This document shows, in pieces, positions 43,301 to 56,536 of a stretch of 64,000 nt of DNA. The position numbers were made by a program, and so were the translations under genes. Under the pieces are notes generated by a model. The model had not been told where the DNA came from. It did no database searches and worked only from the letters and a program-made list of their open reading frames with translations. The stretch's first letter is position 1. Every line of letters starts with the position of its first letter. Source of the stretch: Microglena sp. YARC (taxonomy: Eukaryota; Chlorophyta; Chlorophyceae; Chlamydomonadales; Chlamydomonadaceae); the NCBI GenBank assembly GCA_022414725.1, contig CM039464.1, positions 48,911,598-48,975,597 of the forward strand. The letters run 5' to 3'.

Positions 43301-46300
43301 TGTACTTTTACCTTTGGTTGGACAAAGAGGCTGTACTTTTACCTTTGGTTGGACAAAGAGGCTGTACTTATACCTTTGGTTGGACAGAGAGCTGTAATTT
43401 TACCTGTGGGTGGACAAAGAGGCTGTACTTTTACCAGTGGGTGGACAAAGAGGCTGTACTTTTACCAGTGGGTGGACAAATAGGATGTACTTTTACCAGT
43501 GTGTGGACAAAGAGGCTGTACTTTTAACAGTGGGTGGACAAAGAGGCTGTACTTTTACCAGTGGGTGGACAAAGAGGCTGTACTTTTACCAGTGGGTGGA
43601 CAAAGAGGCTGTACTTTTACCTTTGGGTGGACAGAGAGCTGTACTTTTACCTGTTGGTGGACAAAGAGGCTGTACTTTTATCTGTGGGTGGACAAAGAGG
43701 CTGTACTTTTACCTTCAGATGTACTGAGAGCTGTACTTTTACCCATGGGTGGACATAGAGGTTCAAAGTGAGATTGCACGTTTGAATATATGATGCACGA
43801 AAACCTGGGCTACCAATAGGATTGCAATACATTACCATATGAAGGTAGAGGTTGCATGTGTACTGCCATTGCTGCTACTTAGTCACAGCCTCTCAGGACT
43901 GGTCAAAACATAATATCGTAATCGCTGGTATTTTGAGTGCTTCACAATTTGGGCTGGAGTCAAAATCCGGACTACCTAGAGGACATGATATCATCAGGGA
44001 TTTTTATTTCCGCTATATACAACGATCGCTAGTTTTGACCCGGTTCTAGCGAAATTATCGCTATAAAACAGAAAACATTTTTTTTGCTGCCCTAAATGGC
44101 TAGAAAAAGCTACAAAAAGCTACGAAAGCTATAAAAAGCTATATAAAGCACCAAAACGCTGTCCCTGGAGGAGGCTTAAAACCTAGGAGAAACCCACTTT
44201 CAGATTTGTTAAAAAATAATAAAGTATATATCATATGATATCCTACTGCCGTTCACTACAAATAAACAAAGATATCAAATGCAAATCAAACACTCGCGTC
44301 GCTTGTATTTATTTATGTATTTATATTACATTATTATTTATTTTACTATTTCTGTGTCCTCATGATCTGCAGGGGCTCTACAGGCATCTGGATGCAACAC
44401 TGCGTCTCATTATTTATTTCCGTTTTTCTATTCATTCTATTATGTGCTCTACTATTTTTGTTTCCTCCTGATCTGCAGGGCCTCTACAGGCAGCTGGATG
44501 CTACACTGTGTGTTATTATTTATTTATGTTTTTCTATTATTTCTATTGTTTATGTTAGTATTTTTGTTTCCTCCTGATCTGCAGGGGCTCTACAGGCAGC
44601 TGGATGCTACACTGCGAGTGCTTCGGCCTCGCAAGAGTGTGATGCTGGCCCTGGATGGCCCCGGACCTCTGGCAAAACTTCTCACGCAACGAGAACGGAG
44701 GAAACAGGTGACCCACACACTATTTCTCGTTTTGGATTATATTGGATTGTTACGTGTTTTTTCAGCAAATTGGGGCTGCCACCCGTCTTCCATTTCCGAG
44801 TCATCCCGTGCGATACTCTGCAACCTGACCACCTTCAACCTCATCACCACCTCACCACCTCAACCTCCACAACCTCACCACCTCAACCTCACAACCTCGA
44901 CCAACCTCACACCTCTCACCACCTCACCACCTCAACCTCACACAACCTCACCACCACCTCAACTCACCACCTCACCAACCACCTCACACAACTCACCCTC
45001 ACCACCTCACCACCACCTCAACCTCAAACACTCAACCACCTCAACCTTCAACCTCACCTACCTCAACCTCACCACTCACCACCTCAACCTCAACACGTCA
45101 CCTCAACTCACACCTCACCCTCACCTCAAACCTCACCATCAAACCTCAACTCACCTCAACCTCAACCAACCTCACCACCTCAACCGTCACCTCAACCTCA
45201 CACCTCAACCTCACCACCTCACCTCACCCTCCTCACCCACCTCAACCATCACCACCTCACCTCACCACCTCACCACCTCAACCTCACCCTCACCACCACC
45301 AACTCAACCACCTCTCTCACCTCACCACCTCACCTCAACCACCTCAACCCTCACCACCTCAACCCTGCAACCTCACCACCTCAAACCTCACTCAACCTCA
45401 CTCACCCACCTCACCTCCACCACCTCAACCTTCAACCTCACCACCTCACACCCTCAACCTCACCACCTCAACCTCACCACCCTCAATCCACCTCACAATG
45501 CCTCACCACCTCAACCTCAACCACCCTCAACCCTCAAAACCTCACACCTCAACCTCAACCACCACCTCAACCTCACCTCACCCACTCAACCTCACCACCT
45601 CACACCTCACAACCTCACAACCTCACCCTCACCACCTCAACCTCACCACCTCACCTCACCACCAACCTCATCACCTCACCTCACACCTCACACCTCACCA
45701 CCTCAACCACAGCTCAACCTCACAACACCTCTCAACCGCAACTCACCTCAGACCTCCTCAACCTCCCACCACCTCACAACCTCACAACCCTCACCACCTC
45801 CACCTTCTCAACCCTCAACCTCACAACCTCACCTCATCAAGCCTCAAACCATGCACAACCTCACTACCCTCACTCAAACCTCACCCACCACCTCAAACAC
45901 CCTCACCACGTCAACCACCTCACCAACCTCACCACCTCACCACCTCACACCTCACCACCTCAACCCCCAACCTCACCCACCTCCACTACCTCACCCTCAA
46001 CCACCGTCACCTCACCACCTCACCTCACCACCTCAAACACCTCAACTCACCTCACGTCTCAACACCTCAACACCTTTCTCATCCTCTCACCTCACCACTG
46101 CTCAACCTCACCACCTCAAGCTCACAGCTCAACACCTCAACTCCAACTCCAATCTCACCCACCTCAACCACAACCACCTGCACACCCACCTTAAACCTCA
46201 ACACCATCAATACCTCACACCCTCAACCTCAACACCTTCAACCCTCCTCAGCCTCAACCTCACACCTCACCTCAACCCTTCACCACACACCTCACAGCAC

Positions 46301-49300
46301 TAACCCTCAACTCAACACCTCACACCTCAAACAACCTCACAACCTCACAACCTCAACCTCACAACCCTCAAACTCACAATCACCCTCCACAACCTCACCA
46401 CAACTCACCACCTCAACACCTCACCACCTCAACTCAACACCCCACCTCACTTCACCTCCTTAACAACTCACAACCAAACCTCACACCTCACAACCTCACC
46501 ACAAACCTCACACCCTACAACCTTCACCCACTCAACACCCCTCAACCTCAACCACCCTCGCCACCCTCACCTCACCACCTCACCTCAACTCAACCTCCAA
46601 CCTCACCACCTTAACACCTAACCCTCACCACCTCCCACCTCACACCTCAACCTCACAACCTCACCTCACACCTCAACACCTCAACACCTCACCTCAACCT
46701 CAACACCTTCCACACTCACACCTCAAACACCTCAACTCAGCTACACCCCTCAACAACTCACACACCTCAACACTCAACACCTCAACACACTCAACCTCAA
46801 CAAACTCAACACCTCAACCTCAACACTCAATCAACACCTCAACTCTACAACCTCAACACCTCAACAACGCTCAGCCCCTCACCCCTCACACCCTCAACCC
46901 TCACCTCAACCTCACAAGCCTCACAACCTCAAACCTCACTCACCTCACCTCACCACCTGAACCTCAACCTTCACCTGACCAACCTCACCTCACACCTCAC
47001 CCTCACCCTCACCCAACCTCAGAACCTCACATACCTCACCACCTCACCACCTCACCTCACCTCACTCACCTCACCACCTCAACACCACCTCAACCTCAAC
47101 GTCACCTCACCACCCTCAACACGCTCACCAACCTCAACCCTCACCTCACCTCACCACGCTCAACACCCTTAAACCTCACCACCTTAACACCAACCCTCAC
47201 AACGACTCACACAACTCAACCTCAACCTCACCACCTCACCACCTCAACATAGGCTTGTTCAAAAGTATTAGTCATCTTTTAAAATTTGCCACATGTCAAC
47301 CACCCTCCTAAACCACTTGGTGACATTTATGATATAACACAAATGATGGCTTATTTATGCATGTGTCATCATGTGTTGTGAAGCAATGACTAGGGAGCTG
47401 TAACCATTCCTCCATTTTTCCCCTTTGGATTGTCAAAGATTAACACGGGTGTTGGGCATGTCAGAAGTACCCTATATTAACACAAGGCACACCAGCCCCA
47501 AAATGTATTGTGCCTCATAGTTACTTGTGGGTCAGACTGGTAAGCATGTTGTGCTACTCTGATGCCTGTTGTGTGTCGTGGCACACACATTGACCTAAAG
47601 GTTATGGACCCCAGCATGTAGGCCCCTATATGAGCACTTGACCCTTGCATGGAGCTCCCATCCTCAATAGACAGTTCAAATTTGAATGGGTGCCCACATG
47701 TGCATGCAAGATGAAGTCTAGTATACCCACCATGTGATAAACAGCTGTATCCCTCCACGCCCAAACACGCTCCGCAGGTCCGGAAAGCGCTAAAGTGTGA
47801 AAATAGGTTTGGAGCCTCGCAATAGATCACCCGAAAAACGTCACCACTGGACTTGGCTCGGTTATTAGAGAAAGGTTTTACCTAGCGCTGTAAGTTTGGA
47901 CCCCAAACTCCCAGAATGGCACAGTGTGGGTGACGAAATATGTAGGCAGGCTCCATAGGTTACTTAATTTCGGAAGCGACTGATACTTTTGAACACACCT
48001 AACACCTCAACCTCACCACCTCAACACCTCCACCTCACAACTCAACACCTCAACACCTCAACACACCTCAACCTCACCGGCACCTCAACACTCAACACTC
48101 CTCAACCTCAACACCTCAACACCTCAACACAACCTCAACACCTCAACACCTCAACCTCACAACCTCAAACTCACCTGCACCTCCAACCTCAGCCACCTCA
48201 CCACCTCAACATCAACCTCGCACAACCTCAACACCTCAAACAACTCCTCACCAAACTCAACAACCTTACACAACTCACAACCCACAACCTCAAACCAAAA
48301 CCTCACAACCTCACATACACTCAACCTCACACCTCAACCTCACCCACGTCACTCACCACAACCTCAACACCTCACACTGACCTCACCACAACTCACACAC
48401 CTCAACCTTAACCCTCACAACCTCACAACCCTCACACAAACCTCACCAACCTCACCAACCTCACCCCTCAACCACCTCACACGCTCAACCTCACCCACCC
48501 AACACACCTCACCTACCACCTCAACACCTCAAAACACCACAACACCACCTCAACACCATCCAAACCTCAACCTCCAACCCTTAACCACCCTTTACCTCAC
48601 AACCTCGCCACACCAACCTCACAACACTCACACACCTCAAACCTCACCAACCTCAACACACCTCAACACCTCAACCTCAACACCTCCACCCTCACAACCT
48701 ACCACTCACCACATACCTCAACACACCTCAACAACCTCAACACCCATCCTCACGACACCTCCAACACCTCAACACCTCACTCAAACACCTCACAACCTCA
48801 CAACCTCAAACCTCACCCGAACCTCAAACCTCAACCTCAACCTCAACACCTCACAACCTTTGTCAAACCTCAACCTCAACCCTCAACACCTCAAAAACCT
48901 CCAACCTCAACAACCCTCACCTCACAACCTCAACCTCACAACCTCGCCACCTCAGGACCTCAACCTCACAACCTCACAACCCTCACACACCTCACAACCT
49001 CATTGACCACCTCACACCTTAACCTCACCAAACCCAACCTGACCACGCAACACCTCAACCTCAACACCTACCTCACACCTCAACACCTCAAACAACCTCA
49101 CCTCACACCTCAACACTCAACCGCACCCTACCTCACAACCTCACAACCCTCACCACCTCAACCCTCACACTCAACCCCCGGCTTACAAGCCTTCAACCAC
49201 CTTACCACCGTCACCACAACCCCTCACCAACCCTCACCACACTCACACCACACCTCAACACCTCAACCTCAAAACCACCCTCAACTCAACACCTTCACAC

Positions 49301-52300
49301 CTCACTCAACCTTCACCTCAAACTTCAACCCTCAGCCTCACACCTCAACACCTCACCACCTCAACCGTCAACACCTCAACACCTCAACACCCTCACAACA
49401 CCTAAAACAACACCTCACAACCTCACCTCAACCTCACCACCTCAAAGCACCAACACCTCACCTCAACTCACCAACCTCACCACCTCCACCTCTCAACCTA
49501 CACACCACCACTCACCATCACTCACCACCTCATAACCACCTCAACTCACAACCTCAAACCTCACCACCTCACAACCTCAACCTCGCTTCCTCAACACCTC
49601 AACCTGACAGCCTCAACCTCACCACCTCACCACCTCAACCGCACCACCTCAACCTCATAACTCACAACCTCACACCTCAACCTCACAACCTCAACCACCT
49701 CAACCTCGCCACCTCAACACCTCAACCTGACAACCTCAACCTCACCACCTCACCACCTCAACCGCACCACCTCAACCTCACAACCTCACAACCTCACAAC
49801 CTCAACCTCACAACCTCAACCTCACAACCTCGCCACCTCAACACCTCAACCTCACAACCTCAAAACCTCAACTTTACAACCTCACCACCTCAACACCTCA
49901 ACCTCAACACCTCAACACCTCAACAGCTCAACCTCACCACCTCAACACCTCAACCTCAACACCTCACACCTCAACCTCACACCTCACCACCTCAACACCT
50001 CAACACCTCAACCTCAACACCTCAACCTCACCACCTCAACCTCAACCTCAACCTCAACCTCAACCTCAACCTCAACCTCAACCTCAACACCTCAACACCT
50101 CTACCTCAACACCTTAACCTTAACTTCACCACCTCAACCTCAACCTCACCACCAGACCACCTCAACCTCAACCTCACCACCTCATCATGTACTGCATCTT
50201 GACGTTCCACATCAGCCAAAACGTCAGCCTAAAGGGAAAGAGGAGAATGGGAAGAAGAAAGTAGGGGGAGTTCTGTCTGGGAATGCTGTCACACCTGCAA
50301 CCACCTTAATTCTCAACCTCACGACCTCACCACCTCAACCTCAACCTCACGACCTCACTCATCGTCCACATCTTGACACTTCATATTCCCATCAGCCAAA
50401 ACGTCAGCCAAAAGTGGTGAATGGGAAGACAAAAGCAGGGCAAGTTCTGTCCGGGAATGCTGTCACTCCAGGCACCACCTTCATGCTCGACATCACAACC
50501 TCAACCTCACGACCTCACCACCTCACTCATCTTCTACATCTTGACACTTCATATTCCCACCAGCCAAAACGTCAGCCGAAAGAGGTGAAAGGGAAGAACA
50601 AAGCAGGGTAAGTTCTGTCCAGGAATGCTGTCACACCAGGAACCACCTTCATGCTCGACCTCACAACCTCAACCTCACGACCTCACCACCTCACCACCTC
50701 ACTCATCTTCTACATCTTGACACTTCATATTCCCACCAGCCAAAACGTCAGCCGAAAGAGGTGAAAGGGAAGAAGAAAGTAGGGCAAGTTCTGTCCGGGA
50801 ATGCTGTCACACCAGGAACCACCTTCATGCTCGACCTCACCACCTCTCTCATGTACTACATCGGCAACAAGCTGGCCAGCCAGGACTACTGTCGCGTTCA
50901 GTTTGAGCTCTCCGATGGGCTTGTGCCTGTGAGTGACTGGTAGCCAGTGTTTTTATTTTCAGCTGGAAGCAGCAGCTTCTAGGCAGCTGCCCTGGCATTG
51001 TGCCTGTGAGTGACTGGTAGCCAGTGTTTGAATTTTCAGCTGGAAGCAGCAGCTTCTAGGCAGCTCCCCTGACATTGTGCCTGTGAGTGACTGGTAGCCA
51101 GTGTTTTAATTTTCAGCTGGAAGCAGCAGCTTCTAGGCAGCTCCCCTGGCATTGTGCCTGTGAGTGACTGGTAGCCAGTGTTTTAATTTTCAGCTGGAAG
51201 CAGCAGCTTCTAGGCAGCTCCCCTGGCATTGTGCCTGTGAGTGACTGGTAGCCAGTGTTTTAATTTTCAGCTGGAAGCAGCAGCTTCTAGGCAGCTCCCC
51301 TGGCATTGTGCCTGTGAGTGACTGGTAGCCAGTGTTTTTATTTTCAGCTGAAAGCAGCAGCTTCTATGCAGCTACCCTTGGATTGTAACTGTGAGTTGTT
51401 GCGATTGTTGAGAAGGGGGATTGAGTTCACAATGAAACAGACGATGGGGTTCATTTGCTTTATATAAATAAAATAAAATAAAGTATGAAAATAAAATAAA
51501 TACAATATCTCAATATCTCAATATTGTATTTATTTTATTTTCTTACTTTATTTACAGAGATACAATAAAACAAAATGAATCAATACAATGAAATAAACAA
51601 ATAAATAGTATTTCTTCGTCGTCTCATTACAAGGTGTGATGTCAGGGGGGCCAGCCCGTTTGCTGGCACTGGGGCCAACCACCAATATTCAATATTACTC
51701 ATATTTAAAATGTGATGAAAAACCTCATGAAAAGCTGTGAATAGCTTCAATTAAATTACAGTATTAAGAGTCACCTCATGACAAACTGTGAATAGCTTGA
51801 AGTATATTGTAGTATTTAAGTTCACCCCATGAAAAGCTGTGAATTGCTTAAAGTATATTGTAGTATTTAAATTCACCTCACGAAAAGCTGTGAATAGCTT
51901 AAATTAAATTGTAGTATTTAAATGCACTTGTAGTGCTTCAACTCGGGTCCTCCGTCATACCCTTACGATTTGTTGGGGTCCAGATCTGAATAGTGCTGGT
52001 TCATAGTCCCTTGGTGGTGATGGTGGTGTTGGATGGGTGGTGTTGGTGGATGGGTTGTGGTGGCGGCGTTGGATGGGTGGTCGTGTTGGTGGATGGTTGT
52101 TGGTGGCGTTAGATGGGTGGTGGTGGTGGTGTTAGATGGGTGGTGGTGGTGGTGTTTGATGGGTGGTGGTGGTGGTGGTGGATGGGTGGTGGTGGCGTTA
52201 GATGGGTGGTGGTGGTGGTTTTAGATGGGTGGTGGTGGTGGTGGTGTGGTGGTGGTGGTGGTGGATGGGTTGTGGTGGTGGTGGTGTGGTGGATGGGTTG

Positions 52301-52545
52301 TGGTGGTGGTGGTGGAGGATGAGTGGTTGGGGTCCAGAACTTTAAAGTGCTTTTTCATAGTCCCTGCTTAATAGCCCCTCCGAGTAGTCTACAGTTGTAT
52401 TGATTATTTGATTATATAATATGTAACATGTACTGCAGACAATATATGATGCTGAGGTGCAGTGTGCATGCCTTTCACCTTTTCAAAGTGTTCTAAGCAA
52501 GCAGATTGATACTTACACCAATTGATGTTTGCCCCCCCCCCCCCC

Positions 52546-52589
<44 letters not shown>

Positions 52590-55500
52590 CCCCGCACACA
52601 CACACACACACACTCACACACACACACACACCATACACACACACACACACACATACCCCCCCCCCCCCCCCCCCCCCCTCCACACACACACAAACACCAC
52701 ACACACCTATCCACCCACTCACCCACCCCCAACCCAACCACTCCACCCGCCCAGGGTGAAGGAGAAGTGAAGATCTTGTGGCGCATGGCCCACCACTGGC
52801 ACCCAACGGCGAATACGGACTCTCATGGTACGCTTGGGGTGTATGCAGGGGTTGGCTATGTTATATAATATTAGATAATATTCTATTATATTAGTCGGAC
52901 GAGCCGACTCACCAGAAATTCGAATTTATTTTTAAAACTAATATGATTGTGACACCATAATAATGTTAGTTAATATTAGTTTTTCAAACACTAATATAAG
53001 TTGCCGTTCCCTTGGTGTATGTAACCAGATTACTACATTTGTCATATTGGGTTGGGCTTTTGACGCAACTGCCTCCTTTTGGGCTGCATGTTTCACTCAA
53101 CTGACAAGTTCTATGCAGCGTCGCATGCGACGCTGAAAAATGGCGGAGAGTGGTCACGACCGAGCAACAGTTGGCATCAGAAGCGAGTTAGTTACGAGAC
53201 CATTGGCTGACGTAGAAAATCTAAATGATTGCCAAAGGAGTGCGGTCGGTTTGAGGGGTTTGTCGGTCGTCATGCAAGGATGGAATGGCGACGCAGTGGC
53301 GGCGCGTCGTCAAAAAAACAAGTCCTAGGGGGCGTCAGAAAATTGGCGGAGTGTGTTATCGGAGCGAAAGGCGGTAACAGAATCGAGCGGACCGAAGCCA
53401 GTTAGTTATGAGACAGTTGGCTGACGTGTCAGGCTTTGTCACACATCAGTCGGTCGATGCCTTCAATGCCATCAATTTAATTTCAATGCCATCAATGCAA
53501 TCAACTTTTTAAAGATTTCTATTTCCTTCAATGCCATTAATTTAATTTCAATGCCATCGATGCAATCAACTTTTTAAAGATTACTATTTCCTTCAATGCC
53601 ATCAATTTAATTTCAATGCCATCGTTACCATCAACGTTTTATCAGATTACCATTTCCTTCAATGCCATCAATTTAATTTCAATGCCATCGATACCATCAA
53701 CTTTTTAACAGATTACCATTTCCTTCAATGCCATCAATTTAATTTCAATGCCATCGATACCATCAACTTTTTAACAGATTACCATTTCCTTCAATTCCAT
53801 CAATTTAATTTCAATGCCATCGATACCATCAACTTTTTAACAGATTACCATTTCCTTCAATGCCATCAATTTAATTTCAAGGACATCAATGCCATCAACG
53901 TTTTAACAGATTACTATTTCCTTCAATGCCATCAATTTAATTTCAAGGACATCAATGCCATCAACTTTTTAACGGACCACAATTTCCTTCAATGTCATGC
54001 CTGCAGTTACGGGCGATTCCAATGCCACCAACTTTAATGTTAAAGGCCATGTCAATGCCATTAATGCCATCAATATTTTACAGTGGCGATGCGCCAGAAA
54101 AACAAATCGATTACCATTTCCTCTAATGCATGCATGCAGGTATTATGGGTGACGACAGATTTAATTTAATTGAATAGATTGCCATTGTTATTTAATTACC
54201 ATTTATTTTAATTTAACAGATTACCATTTTAATTGAATTGCCATTTATTTTAATTTAACAGATGGCCATTTCCCTCAATGCCATGCATGCAGTCATTATG
54301 GGCGGCTACGAAAGATTTAATTTCATTGAACTGATTACTGATTTAATTTAATTTCCATTTATTTTAATTTAACCGATGGCCATTTCCTTCAATGCCATGC
54401 ATGCAGTCATTATGGGCGGCGACTAAAGATTTAATTTAATTGAACTGATTGCCGATTTAATTTAATTGCCATTTATTGAATTTAACAGATGGCCATTTCC
54501 TTGAATGCCATGCATGCAGTCATCATGGGCGGCGACGAAAGATTTAATTTCATCGAACTGATTACCGATATAATTTAATTGCCATTTATTTTAATGTAAC
54601 AGATTGCCATTTCCTTCAAAGCCATGCATGCACTTATTATCGGCGGCGATGAAAGATTTGATTTAATTGAACTGATTACCATTTAAATTCAATTACCATT
54701 TATTTTAATTTAACAGGTTACCATTCTAATTTAATTACCCTGTAATTTAATTTAACAGACGGCCATTTCCTTCAATGCCATGCATGCAGTCATTATGGGC
54801 GGCGACTAAATATTTGTTTTAATTTAACTCAATACCATTTAAATTTAATAACCATTTATTTAATTTAACAGACGGCCATTTCCTTCAATGCCATGCATGC
54901 AGTCATTATGGGCGGCGACGAAAGATTTAAAATTTAATTGAACTTGATTACCGATTATAACTTAATTGCCATTTATTTAATTTAACAGACGGCCATTTTC
55001 CTTTAATGCCATGCATGCAGTCATTATGGGCGGCGACTAAAAGATTTGTTTTTATTTAAACTCAATACCATTTAAATTTTAATAAACCATTTAATTAATT
55101 TAACAGACGGCCATTTCCTTCAATGCCATGCATGCAGTCAATATGGGCGGCGACAAAAGATTTAATTTAATTGAACTGATTACCGATATAATTTAATTGC
55201 CATTTATTTTAATTTAACAGACGGCCATTTCCTTCAATGCCATGCATGCAGTCATTATGGGCGGCAACGAAAGATTTGTTTTAATTTTACTCAGTACCAT
55301 TTTAATTTAATTGCCATTTATTTTAATTAAACAGATGACTGTTTCCTTCTATGCCATGCATGCAGTCATTATGGGCGACAGCGACAGATTTAATTTAATT
55401 TCACAGATTACTATTTTATTTTCATTACCATTTCCTTCAATGCTATGTAGTCATTAACAGATTTAACAGATTACCATTTCCTTCAATGCATGCAGTCATT

Positions 55501-56493
55501 AACAGATTTAATAGATCACCATTTCCTTCAATGCCATGCAGTCATGAACAGATTTAACAGACTACCATTTCCTTCAATGTCATGCAGTCATTAACCGATT
55601 TAACAGATCACCATTTCCTTCCATGTCATGCAGTCATTAACCGATTTAACAGATTACGATTTCCTTCCATGTCATGCAGTCATTAACCGATTTAACAGAT
55701 TACCATTTCCTTCAATGCATGCAGTCATCATGGGCGACGACAGCGATCTGATTCTAATGGCGCTTGTCTCACAGCAACGGAATGTGTAAGTGGTAGTAGG
55801 GGTGGGTGGGTAGGTGGGTAAGTTGGTAAGTTGGTAGTAGGGGTGGGTGGGTAGGTGGGTAAGTTGGTAAGTTGGTAGTAGGGGTGGGTGGATAGGTGGG
55901 TAAGCAGGTGAGTAAGTTGGTGGTGGGTGGCTGTGTGGTAGTGGGTGAGGCAATAGGGGGAACCTACACACAAATTGTAGGTGGGTGGGTGGGTGGGTGG
56001 GTTGTGAGTGGTAGTGTTGTAAGTTGTAGCGGTGTGAGTGGTAGTGGTGTCAGTGGTATCGTTGTAACTGATAAGTGGAAGTGGTGTAAGTAGAAGTGGT
56101 GAACCACTACACACCCTACTTTGACGACAGCGATCTGATACTCATGGCGCTAGTCTCACAGTAAAATAATGTGTAAGTGGTAGTGGTGTACGTGGTTGTA
56201 GCGGGTTGTGAGTGGGTAAACGTTGTGATATGTAGCGGTGTAAGTGGTAGTGGTATTAGTGGTAGCGGGGACACTATACACCCTACTTTGACTAAATTAT
56301 TTTAAAGAGAGCACTTATAAATGAGAAATTAAGCTGTCTTTTCTTTAAAGTATTGAAAACACCCTATAATTAATGATAAACACTACTTTTGCTTTGACTT
56401 TTTATTTGATTACTTTTACTTGGACACAATATACTTGGACTCCCAACTTATTATCATTAAAGGAGATATTACCATCACAAGCTTGGGAGGAAG

Positions 56494-56536
<43 letters not shown>

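Noticed and set aside
42320..43483. 387-codon frame with YFYLWMDRELYF repeats
   Set aside because: Comes from a 30-bp then 31-bp satellite; the frame rotates when the unit changes length, so there is no selection on the protein.
44444..46303. 619-codon Thr/Ser/Pro/His/Leu open frame on plus, with overlapping 474- and 321-codon frames
   Set aside because: Stop-free translation of the CTCAACCTCACCACC minisatellite in three frames. The true coding part is only exon 5 (44585-44707), whose donor ends it.
47477..47830. 117-codon minus frame inside the TIR element
   Set aside because: No transposase motif or other family that I can recognise; kept only as a note on the element.
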